From: Bacteroidia bacterium
GTDB lineage: Bacteria > Bacteroidota > Bacteroidia > Bacteroidales > GWA2-32-17
Reading direction: 5' to 3'
NCBI GenBank assembly: GCA_016218155.1
Contig: JACREQ010000034.1
Coordinates: 1 to 64,000 of the forward strand
Length of the DNA stretch: 64,000 bases
Below the pieces are notes generated by a model that was given only the letters and a program-made list of their open reading frames with translations, was not told the DNA's origin and searched no databases. Of the stretch, positions 27,784 to 37,191 are shown in pieces; position 1 is the stretch's first letter, and each line of letters starts with the position of its first letter. Both the position numbers and the translations under genes were made by a program.

Positions 27784-28733
27784 TGAGTCAGCCTAAAAAT
27801 TTCTCTTTAATTGGTGTTGCCGGATACATTGCCGCCCGTCATGTTGGCGCTATAAAAGAAACGGGAAACAGACTGGTTGCAACTTTAGATAAATTTGACA
27901 GTGTTGGTTTTTTAGATAATTATTTTCCGGAAGCTGATTTTTTTACAGAGTTTGAACGCTTTGACAGACATACCGAGAAACTTAAAAGAGCAGGAACCAA
28001 AATAGATTTTGTTAGTATTTGTTCTCCTAATTTTTTACATGATTCTCATATTCGTTTTGCTTTGAGAAGTGGTTCCGATGCAATATGTGAAAAGCCACTG
28101 GTACTAAATCCATGGAATATTGATGCTTTAACCGAGTTAGAAAAAGAAACAGGAAATAAGGTAAATACTATATTGCAATTACGTCTTCATCCATCAATTA
28201 TTGCATTGAAAAAACAAATTGAAGATTCTCCAAAAGACAAAATATTTGATGTTGATTTAAGCTATATAACCAGTCGTGGAAACTGGTACGATTTTTCGTG
28301 GAAAGGCGATATTCAGAAGTCAGGTGGAATAGCAACCAATATTGGGATACACTTTTTTGATATGCTTACCTGGATTTTTGGTCCGGTAAAAGATAACAAA
28401 TTGCACATTTCGCAGAAAGATAAAGCTGCCGGATTTTTACAGTTAGAAAAAGCAAGAGTTAGATGGTTTTTAAGTATTGATTATAATGATATTCCTGCTG
28501 AAGTAAAAGCAAAAAACCAAAGAACATTTCGATCAATAACTGTTGAAGGAAAAGAGATTGAATTTAGTGGAGGGTTTACCGACTTACATACTTTAAGTTA
28601 TCAGTCAATTATTGAGAATAATGGTTTTGGACTTTCCGATGCCAGAACTTCTGTTGAAACAGCATATAATATCAGAAATGCATCTCCAATTGGACTTGTT
28701 GGAGATTATCATCCAATTTGTAAAAACATTTAA
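27783..28733 (+). CDS. wlbA: WlbA/WbpB-like UDP-sugar 3-dehydrogenase (Gfo/Idh/MocA)
   Basis: An NAD-dependent oxidoreductase of 316 residues. The N-terminal Rossmann motif reads GVAGYIAARH, distinctive for the WlbA branch that oxidises the 3-OH of UDP-GlcNAc-uronate. The family lysine lies in CEKPL. GGIATNIGIHFFDML carries the catalytic-site His. Translation is coupled to wlbB by the TAATG overlap. The aminotransferase that should follow in the pathway (WlbC/WbpE type) is not in the window. Confidence 0.92.
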   Translation: MSQPKNFSLIGVAGYIAARHVGAIKETGNRLVATLDKFDSVGFLDNYFPEADFFTEFERFDRHTEKLKRAGTKIDFVSICSPNFLHDSHIRFALRSGSDAICEKPLVLNPWNIDALTELEKETGNKVNTILQLRLHPSIIALKKQIEDSPKDKIFDVDLSYITSRGNWYDFSWKGDIQKSGGIATNIGIHFFDMLTWIFGPVKDNKLHISQKDKAAGFLQLEKARVRWFLSIDYNDIPAEVKAKNQRTFRSITVEGKEIEFSGGFTDLHTLSYQSIIENNGFGLSDARTSVETAYNIRNASPIGLVGDYHPICKNI

Positions 28734-28748
28734 CAAAATATATTAGCA

Positions 28749-30041
28749 ATGTATAAGAAAATTGTTGACAAAAAAACTAAGATTTCCATTATTGGATTAG
28801 GTTATGTAGGATTACCAATTGCATTAGAGTTTGCAAAAAAAGTTTCTGTGATTGGCTTTGATATTCGCGAAGATAGAGTTAAGCTTATGAAAAAAGGAAT
28901 AGATCCAAGTAACGAACTTCCTTCGTCTGCATTTAAAGGATGCGACATAAGTTTTACCAGTAATCCTAATGATTTAAAAGGAGCTTCTTTTCATATTGTT
29001 GCGGTTCCTACTCCAATAGATAATCATAATTTACCAGATTTAACTCCTGTAATTAGCGCAACAACTGCAGTTGGCAAAATTCTAAAAAAAGGAGATTATG
29101 TGGTTTACGAATCTACAGTATATCCTGGTTGTACAGAAGAGGATTGTGTTCCGGTATTAGAAAAAATGTCGGGATTAAAATTCATGAAAGATTTTAAAGT
29201 TGGATATTCTCCCGAAAGAATTAATCCCGGAGATAAAGATCATACTTTAACATCAATCAAAAAAGTTGTTTCGGGATGCGATAAAGAATCTGCTGAGACT
29301 GTTGCCAAAGTTTATGAACTGGTCGTAAAAGCAGGTGTTCACCGAGCATCAACAATTAAAGTTGCAGAAGCTGCAAAAATTATAGAAAATACTCAGCGCG
29401 ATGTTAACATTGCTTTAATGAATGAGCTTTCAATTATTTTTAACCGAATGGGAATTAATACATATGAAGTACTTGAAGCAGCCGGAACAAAATGGAATTT
29501 CCTGAAATTTTATCCAGGTTTGGTTGGTGGACATTGTATAGGTGTTGATCCTTATTACTTAACTTATAAAGCAAAGGAATTCCGTTATCACTCAAAGGTG
29601 ATTGATGCCGGTAGATTTGTAAATGATTCAATGGGTTTTTATATTGCAAAACAAACTGTAAAAAAACTTATTGCAACTGGCAAAAATGTTTTAAATGCTA
29701 AGGTTCTTGTAATGGGAATAACATTTAAGGAAGATGTTAGCGATTTAAGAAACTCAAGAGTTGCAGACGTTGTTACAGAACTTGTATCGTATGGTGTAAA
29801 AGTTGATGTTGTCGATCCACATGCAGATAGCGATGAGTTAAAACATGAATATGGATTTGGTCTTGCTAAAAAAACACGAACAGATTATGATGCAGTAATT
29901 GTAGCTGTTTCGCATAAAGAATATATTAAATTATCAGAATCTTATTTTAAAGGAATTACCACAGGCAAGGATGCAATACTTGTAGATGTAAAAGGCATTT
30001 ATCGTGGTAAAATGAAAGGATTTAATTACTGGAGTTTGTAA
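28749..30041 (+). CDS. UDP-N-acetyl-hexosamine 6-dehydrogenase (TviB/WbpA-like)
   Basis: A 430-residue nucleotide-sugar dehydrogenase that oxidises C6 of a UDP-HexNAc twice to the uronate. The N-terminal NAD motif GLGYVGLPIALEF, YESTVYPGCTEE and the catalytic cysteine in GGHCIGVDPYYLT (near residue 263) are all present; the C-terminal UDP-binding domain has GITFKEDVSDLRNSR. The PYYLTYKA sequence is closer to the VipA/TviB/WbpA group than to UDP-glucose dehydrogenases. It would supply the substrate of the preceding wlbA-like enzyme. The gap to wlbA is 15 bases. Confidence 0.92.
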   Translation: MYKKIVDKKTKISIIGLGYVGLPIALEFAKKVSVIGFDIREDRVKLMKKGIDPSNELPSSAFKGCDISFTSNPNDLKGASFHIVAVPTPIDNHNLPDLTPVISATTAVGKILKKGDYVVYESTVYPGCTEEDCVPVLEKMSGLKFMKDFKVGYSPERINPGDKDHTLTSIKKVVSGCDKESAETVAKVYELVVKAGVHRASTIKVAEAAKIIENTQRDVNIALMNELSIIFNRMGINTYEVLEAAGTKWNFLKFYPGLVGGHCIGVDPYYLTYKAKEFRYHSKVIDAGRFVNDSMGFYIAKQTVKKLIATGKNVLNAKVLVMGITFKEDVSDLRNSRVADVVTELVSYGVKVDVVDPHADSDELKHEYGFGLAKKTRTDYDAVIVAVSHKEYIKLSESYFKGITTGKDAILVDVKGIYRGKMKGFNYWSL

Positions 30042-30043
30042 AA

Positions 30044-31075
30044 ATGGCAAAAAAAATATTAGTTACCGGAGGTACCGGATACATTGGCTCGCACACAGTA
30101 GTTGAACTTCTTCAGAAAGATTATGAAGTGTTTATTGTTGATAATCTTTCAAATTCACATATGTCGGTATTGGAAGGGATTGAAAAAATAACAGGAAAAA
30201 AACCCCATTTTACAAAACTTGATTTAACTGATAAATTTGCAACTGAAAAATATTTTAACAACCATCACGATTTGGATGCTGTTATACATTTTGCTGCGCT
30301 TAAATCAGTAAACGAATCTGTTGCAGATCCTTTAAGATATTACAAAAATAATCTAGAGTCACTTGTAAATTTATTGCATAGCATGATTGAAAAGGAAATT
30401 CCTTCTTTGGTTTTTTCTTCATCGTGTACTGTATACGGGCAACCTGATAAGCTACCTGTGAACGAACAGGCGCCATTAAAAAAACCTGCTTCGCCATATG
30501 GGAAAACAAAACAAATTGCAGAAGAAATCCTGCAAGATACTATTCAAGCTGCTGACTTTTTAAAAGTAATTGCACTTAGGTATTTTAATCCAATTGGTTC
30601 GCATCAATCAGCTTTTATCGGAGAGTTGCCTATAGGTGTTCCTAATAATCTGGTTCCTTTTATTACTCAGACTGCTGCTGGAATTAGAGAACAGCTTAAG
30701 GTTTTTGGTGATGATTATAACACTCAGGATGGGACTTGTATTAGAGATTACATAAATGTTGTTGACCTTGCTAAAGCACATGTAGTTTCTGTTGACAGAT
30801 TAATTAATAATAAATCGAAAGAGCATTTTGAGATATTTAATTTAGGCACAGGTAAAGGATATTCAGTATTAGATACAATAAAATCTTTCGAAAAAGTATC
30901 TGGTAAAAAGCTTAATTATGTTATTGTTGATCGTCGCCCCGGAGATATAGAACAGGTTTGGGCTGACGTTACCAAGGCGAATGAGATATTAGGGTGGAAA
31001 ACAGAAAAAAATCTTGATGAAACTATGCTTTCAGCATGGAATTGGGAAAAAAAATACCGTGGAATTAAAGAATAA
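30044..31075 (+). CDS. galE: UDP-glucose/UDP-GlcNAc 4-epimerase
   Basis: A short-chain dehydrogenase that inverts C4 of UDP-hexoses with bound NAD. GGTGYIGSH (9-17) is the nucleotide motif. The catalytic site is the SSSC serine cluster (126-129) with Tyr152 and Lys156 (YGKTK). RYFNPIGSH and the C-terminal RRPGDIEQVWAD are typical of GalE. It has 343 residues, normal length. It starts 2 bases after the dehydrogenase stop. Whether it prefers acetylated sugars cannot be read from sequence alone. Confidence 0.95.
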   Translation: MAKKILVTGGTGYIGSHTVVELLQKDYEVFIVDNLSNSHMSVLEGIEKITGKKPHFTKLDLTDKFATEKYFNNHHDLDAVIHFAALKSVNESVADPLRYYKNNLESLVNLLHSMIEKEIPSLVFSSSCTVYGQPDKLPVNEQAPLKKPASPYGKTKQIAEEILQDTIQAADFLKVIALRYFNPIGSHQSAFIGELPIGVPNNLVPFITQTAAGIREQLKVFGDDYNTQDGTCIRDYINVVDLAKAHVVSVDRLINNKSKEHFEIFNLGTGKGYSVLDTIKSFEKVSGKKLNYVIVDRRPGDIEQVWADVTKANEILGWKTEKNLDETMLSAWNWEKKYRGIKE

Positions 31076-31081
31076 ATAAGG

Positions 31082-32137
31082 ATGAAAAAAAACATTTTAA
31101 TAACTGGTGGTGCCGGATTTATTGGCTCTCATGTGATAAGAAATTTTGTAAATAAATATCCTGATTACAATATTGTTAACTTTGATTTGTTAACTTATGC
31201 AGGTAATCTGGAAAATCTTACAGATGTTGATAGTAAAGAAAACTATACTTTTGTTAAAGGCGACATTTGTGACGATACACTTTTAACAACATTATTTGAT
31301 AAATATAAATTTGATGGAGTTATTCATCTAGCAGCAGAATCACATGTTGATCGTTCTATTACTGACCCTATGTCATTTATCAGAACAAATATTGTAGGAA
31401 CCGTAACATTATTGAATGTGGCTCGAAATGCGTGGAAAGATAACTGGGAAGGACATCGTTTTTATCATATTAGTACTGATGAGGTATATGGTTCTCTTGG
31501 TAGTGAAGGATTTTTCTATGAAGATACACCTTACGATCCTCGTAGTCCGTATTCAGCATCAAAAGCAAGTAGCGATCATCTTGTAAGAGCATATAATCAT
31601 ACCTATGGTATGCCTGTTGTTATTTCAAATTGTTCAAATAATTACGGGCCAAATCAATTTCCCGAAAAATTACTACCACTGATTATTAATAATATTAAAA
31701 ATAATAAACCTCTTCCTGTTTATGGAAAAGGAGAAAACATTCGAGACTGGCTTTATGTTGAAGATCATGCCCGTGCAATTGATTTAATTTTTCATCAGGG
31801 TAAAACAGGTGAGACATATAATATTGGTGGTGGTAACGAATGGACAAATATTAAATTGGTTAATAAGTTATGTGAAATAATGGATGGTAAATTACACAGA
31901 GAAGCCGGTACATCTGCTAAACTTATTACTTATGTAAAAGATCGTGCTGGTCATGATTTGCGTTATGCAATAGATTGTAAGAAACTAGAATCAGAATTAG
32001 GCTGGACTCCTACAGTTACTTTTGACGAGGGGTTAGAAAAAACTGTAAACTGGTATTTGGAAAATATTAACTGGATGCAAAATGTTTTATCTGGTGATTA
32101 TGAAAAGTATTACCATAATCAATATCAAAAAAGATAG
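31082..32137 (+). CDS. rfbB: dTDP-glucose 4,6-dehydratase
   Basis: It makes dTDP-4-keto-6-deoxyglucose, the branch point to rhamnose and other deoxysugars. GGAGFIGSH (9-17) binds NAD, LLTYAGNLENL is the RmlB signature, and the catalytic residues are Thr132-Asp133-Glu134 with Tyr157 and Lys161. It has 351 residues. It starts 6 bases after galE in the same operon. rfbA, rfbC and rfbD are not in the window, so the end product is open. Confidence 0.96.
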   Translation: MKKNILITGGAGFIGSHVIRNFVNKYPDYNIVNFDLLTYAGNLENLTDVDSKENYTFVKGDICDDTLLTTLFDKYKFDGVIHLAAESHVDRSITDPMSFIRTNIVGTVTLLNVARNAWKDNWEGHRFYHISTDEVYGSLGSEGFFYEDTPYDPRSPYSASKASSDHLVRAYNHTYGMPVVISNCSNNYGPNQFPEKLLPLIINNIKNNKPLPVYGKGENIRDWLYVEDHARAIDLIFHQGKTGETYNIGGGNEWTNIKLVNKLCEIMDGKLHREAGTSAKLITYVKDRAGHDLRYAIDCKKLESELGWTPTVTFDEGLEKTVNWYLENINWMQNVLSGDYEKYYHNQYQKR

Positions 32138-32142
32138 AGTAA

Positions 32143-32586
32143 ATGATAAAAGGAGTTAAATACATTGTATTATTAATATTGTTATCGACATTTACAAAGC
32201 AAGTAAGTGCCGAGAGTATTTCTCCTTCTGATACTATATGGGTTGTTGTTCCTGATTCTATGCAGTGTGTTTCGATAGAGGATATTAAAGAATGGCCGCA
32301 ATATGTAAAAATCGGAAAAAAGAATATTAAAAACCCGGTGTACGTTGTTGCTGAAGATGTTGTCGGTAAAGATAAAGCAACAGCAATAGTGTTAACATTA
32401 CTTACAGGTCCCCTGGGTGGGCATAGACTTTATTTGGGAACAACTCCTATTGTGCCAGTTGTTTATGCCTGTACGCTTGGCGGTGGAATTGGGGTATTGC
32501 CATTTATTGATTTAGTTGTTATTTGTTTTTCAAAAGATATCAGTCGTTTTGAAAATAACGATAAAATATTTATGTGGGCAAAATAG
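32143..32586 (+). CDS. secreted/membrane protein with TM2-like domain
   Basis: A 147-residue protein with an N-terminal signal or anchor segment ending near VSAES. An extracytoplasmic stretch follows. The C-terminal part has two hydrophobic segments around LLTGPLGGHRLYLGT and LPFIDLVVICFS, the TM2 pattern (G-G-H-R-x-Y-L-G then a D in the second helix). It starts 5 bases after rfbB and is the last gene of the operon. The function is unknown. Confidence 0.75.
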   Translation: MIKGVKYIVLLILLSTFTKQVSAESISPSDTIWVVVPDSMQCVSIEDIKEWPQYVKIGKKNIKNPVYVVAEDVVGKDKATAIVLTLLTGPLGGHRLYLGTTPIVPVVYACTLGGGIGVLPFIDLVVICFSKDISRFENNDKIFMWAK

Positions 32587-32634
32587 ACTCAATTAAGTTC
32601 TTGTTACAAAAAGTGTAATTGTAATAATTCAAAA

Positions 32635-32665
32635 AAAGTTTCGGACACATTATGCCCGAAACTTT
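32635..32665 (-). terminator. terminator between convergent genes
   Basis: AAAGTTTCGG pairs perfectly with CCGAAACTTT around an 11-base loop. On the minus strand it is followed by a T7 tract, 12 bases after the stop of the SprB-repeat gene. On the plus strand only a weak T stretch follows. Confidence 0.85.
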
Positions 32666-32676
32666 AAAAAATATCT

Positions 32677-35394
32677 TTACTCTGTTTTTATAAACTTTAA
32701 AAATGAAGTATTGTTTTTACTGATTAGTTTTACAAAATAAACTCCTGGCGTATAGTTTCTCATATCAATTAATTGAAGGCTATTTCCAATAGTTAATGAG
32801 AGGTCTTTATTAAAAACAAGTTCACCAATGTTATTGTAAATATTAATAGAGATGTCGTTGTTATTATATGTTGTTATAGATAAATTGAAATTATCCTTTA
32901 CCGGATTAGGAAATAAACTTAAATTAAAATCCGATTTTGAATTGTAAATGCCAGTATTTAATAATACTTCTACAGTGTCGATTATTGTACATCCATTTGC
33001 GTCTGTTGCTGTTACATGATATAGTCCGGCAACTAAATTTATTGCTGTAGCAGTAATCTGTGTTAATGGATCATCCCATATATAAGTATATGTTGGGATT
33101 CCTCCGGATACTACTATTGTTGCTGTTCCATTTCCTGTTCCGTTATCGTCATTTGAAGAAATTGTACTTATTAGTTGAGGAGGTTCATTAATTGTAACAA
33201 AAGTAACGGTATAACATGAATTAGCATCTGTAATAGTTACAATACAGCTTCCTGCACAAAGATTTGTTGAATTAGCCGTTATTTCGCCATTGCACCATAG
33301 ATACGTATATGCGGGAGTTCCACCGGTTGCGTTCAGAGTTGCAGTGCCGTCGCAAAATCCATTGCAAGATACATTTGTTGTAACAACGTTTACAAATAAT
33401 TGGGATGGCTGAGTAATGGTAACGCAGCCTGTGGCAGTACAAAAATTAGCGTCAGTAACTGTATAGCAATATACTCCTGCACATAATCCTGTCAATGGAT
33501 TACTATTGGCAACATTACTCCATAAATACATATATGGTGCAGTACCTCCGGTTACATTCAGTGTTGCAGTTCCGTCACAAAGACCAAAACAGGAGACATT
33601 TGTTGATGTTACTGAAACATTAAGAGCTGCAGGTTGTGTAATTGTAACTGATGTTACTGCAGTGCATGCATTAGCATCAGTTATGGTAGCAAAATAATTG
33701 CCAGCACATAATCCGTTTATAGTACTTGTACTTAAATTAACATTATTAAAAGAGACGCCATTGCTCCAATTAATTGAATAAGGAGTTGTTCCGCCTATCA
33801 TTGTAATTGTTGCTGTTCCATTACATGCTCCATTACACGTTACAGGTGTTTGTGATGTTACAGAAACAGTAAGTGCTGCGGGTTGTGTGATAATAACAGA
33901 TGTAGTTGCTGTTGCTCCGTTAGCGTCAGTAACTGTTAATCCATAAGTTCCTGCACACATAGCAGATGGATTTGTTCCAACAGGACTCCAATTGTATAAA
34001 TATGCCGGTACACCACCTGATGGTGTTACTGTTGCAGTTCCGTTACATAACCCGTTACATGTTACATTTGTATGTGTTGTGCTAATTGTTAGTAGTAATG
34101 GTTGTGAAATAACTGCACAGCCAGTTGCAGTACATCCTTGCGAGTCAGTAACTGTTACACAATATGTGCCTGCACATAAATTGGTTATTGTACTAGTTAC
34201 AGCACCTATACTCCATAATAATGTATAGCCAGGAGTGCCACCTGATAGTGAGACAGTAGCTGTACCGGTACATTGTCCATTAATCAGAACATTTGTATGA
34301 GAAACGGAAACAGTAATTGCAGCTGGTTGAGAAATTGTTACTGAACCCGTGGCAGAACATCCGTTTGCATCAATTACAGTCGGACTATAGGTTCCAGGGC
34401 ATAAATTTGTTATTGTTGGAGTGGTTGATAAATTACTCCACAAGTATGTTAAAGGCACAGTGCCTCCTGAAGCAGAAACAGTGGCAGTGCCATTACAAGC
34501 TCCATTACAAGTGATATTTGTACTGGAAATAGTTATGGTTGGATTTGCGTTAACCACTAAAGCAATAATACCTGAGGTAGCAGTACCGAATGTGTTTGTA
34601 ACAACACATGTATAATTTCCGGTATTCGAAACTTGTGCAGAAGGAATAGTATAGGAACTTGAATTTGCACCTGTAATGTCAACTCCATTATATTTCCATT
34701 GATACAATAAAGTTGGGTCGCCTGTTGCTGTAATTGATAAAATCACAGTACTTCCCTGACAAACCGGAGAAATCGGTGATAGCGGTTGTATAGTTGGAGG
34801 AATTCCATAGTCAATGACTAACTGAGGAGGTGCATTAACCCATTCTCTGGGTCTGAAAACTATATTATCGTTAAAAATATTTCCAATCATCATACTGTCA
34901 TTATCGTTAATGCTGACACCAGACATATTTGGAGCCATTGTTGGATCGTCAACATCTTTTAACATAACTGAGAAGAAAGTATGTGGTGCCTGAAAATCAA
35001 CATTCAAATATGGTTTAATATCTATGGTCTCTGCCCATCCGGCGGTGGTTCCAAAACCGGATAACTGAACTGTTGTATCTGCCAGATATATCAATTGCCA
35101 TAAAACTTTATTACTGTCTCCCTCAAGCCATGTTTGATTTGTATAATGTACAATTCTTAAATCGCCATCCCAGGATGGTGAAGTATTTGTTACAAATGCG
35201 CGAAGCTTAGTTGAAGTTATAACCGCATCGCTTGGAATAGATGTTATATTGAATTTAAGAAAAGAGTTTTTCCCCATTCCTCCGCCATAGGTTACAACAT
35301 AACAATCTGAAACAGGATTTAATACAAGGGTATGTTGGGAATAACCCATTAGGGAAATTGTGATAACATACAGAAAGAGTAAGATTTTTTTCAT
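32677..35394 (-). CDS. T9SS-exported surface protein with seven SprB repeats
   Basis: A 905-residue secreted protein with a signal peptide ending near MGYSQ. Residues about 20-200 form a DNRLRE/CBM96-like beta domain (FLKFNITSIPSDAVITSTKL). An Ig-like domain follows (CQGSTVILSI to YTCVVTNTFG, about 200-285). Then come seven SprB repeats of 70-80 residues with CNGxCNGTATV, YLWS, TVTDANGC and SQPAxL. The last 80 residues are a type A T9SS sorting domain (LFPNPVKDNF). SprB repeats are known from the gliding adhesin of Flavobacterium; here they suggest a surface adhesin. The gene stands alone and ends at a good terminator. Confidence 0.93.
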   Translation of the reverse strand: MKKILLFLYVITISLMGYSQHTLVLNPVSDCYVVTYGGGMGKNSFLKFNITSIPSDAVITSTKLRAFVTNTSPSWDGDLRIVHYTNQTWLEGDSNKVLWQLIYLADTTVQLSGFGTTAGWAETIDIKPYLNVDFQAPHTFFSVMLKDVDDPTMAPNMSGVSINDNDSMMIGNIFNDNIVFRPREWVNAPPQLVIDYGIPPTIQPLSPISPVCQGSTVILSITATGDPTLLYQWKYNGVDITGANSSSYTIPSAQVSNTGNYTCVVTNTFGTATSGIIALVVNANPTITISSTNITCNGACNGTATVSASGGTVPLTYLWSNLSTTPTITNLCPGTYSPTVIDANGCSATGSVTISQPAAITVSVSHTNVLINGQCTGTATVSLSGGTPGYTLLWSIGAVTSTITNLCAGTYCVTVTDSQGCTATGCAVISQPLLLTISTTHTNVTCNGLCNGTATVTPSGGVPAYLYNWSPVGTNPSAMCAGTYGLTVTDANGATATTSVIITQPAALTVSVTSQTPVTCNGACNGTATITMIGGTTPYSINWSNGVSFNNVNLSTSTINGLCAGNYFATITDANACTAVTSVTITQPAALNVSVTSTNVSCFGLCDGTATLNVTGGTAPYMYLWSNVANSNPLTGLCAGVYCYTVTDANFCTATGCVTITQPSQLFVNVVTTNVSCNGFCDGTATLNATGGTPAYTYLWCNGEITANSTNLCAGSCIVTITDANSCYTVTFVTINEPPQLISTISSNDDNGTGNGTATIVVSGGIPTYTYIWDDPLTQITATAINLVAGLYHVTATDANGCTIIDTVEVLLNTGIYNSKSDFNLSLFPNPVKDNFNLSITTYNNNDISINIYNNIGELVFNKDLSLTIGNSLQLIDMRNYTPGVYFVKLISKNNTSFLKFIKTE

Positions 35395-35627
35395 AATTAT
35401 TATAGTTAAGTTAGTTATATTGATACTCGTTGTTACTTTTATAAAATTGATTAGTATAAATAAAAAATATTTTATATAAAACAGTAAAATATTTTCGATC
35501 TCAGGTAAAAGACGAAAAGAATAAAATAGGGTTGCTATTTATAAATGTTTTTTGATGAAAGTACTTTTCTTGTTAAAGGAGAAATTACTTTATTCGCTAG
35601 CTGTGAAAAGAGAATATTATCGATGAA

Positions 35628-36077
35628 CTATTTATTATCATCCGCATTCCATTCTGCGTAAGAAGTAGCTGTTTCGTATAATTTAATACTATATAATTTA
35701 ATCTTTTCAGGGAGTAATTTTTTAATTCTTTCTGCAAAGTCAATTACCATATTTTCGCATGTTGGTTGGTATGGCATCAAAAAATGACGTTCAAACATTT
35801 GTCCGGTCTCAAGTAAAGGCTTATAGTTTGATTTTTCGCTAACCACTAATGAGTGATCCATATCAGTAACTATTACAGAATTAACAATCTTTTTTAAATC
35901 GCCAAAGTCCATTACCATGCCATATTTTACATCGTTTTCGTTAGAATTTGGTTCGCCAATAATTGTTACATATAAAATATAACTATGTCCGTGAATATTT
36001 TTACAAAGCCCATCATAATTCCAAAGAGCGTGAGCCATTTCAAACTTAAATTCTTTTGTAACTCTAACTAATGCCAT
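35628..36077 (-). CDS. queD: 6-carboxytetrahydropterin synthase (PTPS family)
   Basis: It acts in queuosine precursor synthesis, converting dihydroneopterin triphosphate to carboxytetrahydropterin. The zinc ligands are His16, His29 and His31 (MAHAL, NIHGHSY), and the catalytic Cys25 lies in GLCKN. MDFGDLK, DMDHS and PTCENM (105-110) complete the family pattern. It has 149 residues. The other queuosine genes are not in the window, so assignment to QueD rather than another PTPS branch rests on the CxxxHGH spacing. Confidence 0.92.
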   Translation of the reverse strand: MALVRVTKEFKFEMAHALWNYDGLCKNIHGHSYILYVTIIGEPNSNENDVKYGMVMDFGDLKKIVNSVIVTDMDHSLVVSEKSNYKPLLETGQMFERHFLMPYQPTCENMVIDFAERIKKLLPEKIKLYSIKLYETATSYAEWNADDNK

Positions 36078-36156
36078 GACAATGTTTTTTAATGAATAAA
36101 AACTAATTTTGACAAATTTTTATAAAGATATGAAATAAGCAATAAAAAATAGTCAC

Positions 36157-37191
36157 ATGAAAAAATTTAAATTATTGTTTTTAATTCTTGTTTTGTTTAA
36201 TTCTATTACCCTTTTTTCTCAGCAACTCAATGTTGATTCAACCATTGCAAAACCACAAATTAAACAAAAATTGTTTGGAAATATTTTTACAGGATTTTAT
36301 TATGGATTAAATGAAAATCTGTTACCTCGTCAGGCATTTGAAATTAGTACTGCTCTTTTAGGCTATCAGGTAGAAATTGATAATAAAGTAAAAGCTACAT
36401 TAATTTATGATGTAACAAAAACTACAAGTGATATTTCAGTTAAAGATACTTCAAATAATTCTTTAGAAGTTAACTACTTTAAAGGAAGTGACTACACAGC
36501 ATTTCTAAAACAGGCACAAATTGACTGGGCTTTTGCAAAAAACTTTGAATTTTCTGTAGGTCAGTTGTTAAATCAGCAATATTTAACATTGCAGGATAAG
36601 TTCTGGGGTTACAGGTATGTTGCTTATACTTTTCAGGAAAAATATAAATTTGGTTCTCCTGCTGATTTTGGTGCAAGAGTAACCTGGAGAAAACCAGATA
36701 AGCTTAATGTTAGTATTGGTGCGGTAAATGGTGACGGGGCGTTTTATAAACAAGATTCAAAGGGACTTCTGTTATATAATGTTAATGTGGAGTTTTTTCC
36801 TGTTAAAAATTTAACGTTAAAGTTTTTTTATGATATAAGTCCTGATGGGTATTTACCGGCAAGAATGGTATACTCTGGTTTTGTAGGTTATAAAACTGAA
36901 AAGTGGAGAGTAGGAGCTGAATATAATCAGCTTATTCATCCAAATTATTTAATGGATAAATATTATAGTGGAATGTCTGTTTATAGCGGTGTTAAAATTT
37001 ATCAAAAACTTGAAGTTATTGCAAGATATGATTTTATTGAAAGATCGGCATTGTTAAAGGATAACAGCCAGTTTGCAATTTTAGGTTTACAGTACGAACC
37101 TGCAAAAAACTTTTTTATATCAGTAAATGGCAGAATGCTTAATCCTGCAGAGATTTATCAGATATACGTAAATTTTGGAATCAAATTTTAA
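36157..37191 (+). CDS. porin-like outer-membrane protein
   Basis: A 344-residue protein with a signal peptide ending near LFSQQ. The mature chain is a series of amphipathic strands (VKATLIYDVTKTT, FEFSVGQLLNQQY, LNVSIGAVNGDGAF, LEVIARYDFIERS) and it ends in VNFGIKF with a terminal Phe, as outer-membrane barrels do. It resembles phosphate-selective porin-like proteins, but no substrate motif can be identified. Its stop shares TTAA with the convergent ArsR gene. Confidence 0.82.
   Translation: MKKFKLLFLILVLFNSITLFSQQLNVDSTIAKPQIKQKLFGNIFTGFYYGLNENLLPRQAFEISTALLGYQVEIDNKVKATLIYDVTKTTSDISVKDTSNNSLEVNYFKGSDYTAFLKQAQIDWAFAKNFEFSVGQLLNQQYLTLQDKFWGYRYVAYTFQEKYKFGSPADFGARVTWRKPDKLNVSIGAVNGDGAFYKQDSKGLLLYNVNVEFFPVKNLTLKFFYDISPDGYLPARMVYSGFVGYKTEKWRVGAEYNQLIHPNYLMDKYYSGMSVYSGVKIYQKLEVIARYDFIERSALLKDNSQFAILGLQYEPAKNFFISVNGRMLNPAEIYQIYVNFGIKF

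Noticed and set aside
33000-34560. Regularly spaced direct repeats of about 220 bases
   Set aside because: These are the SprB protein repeats of one gene, not a noncoding array.
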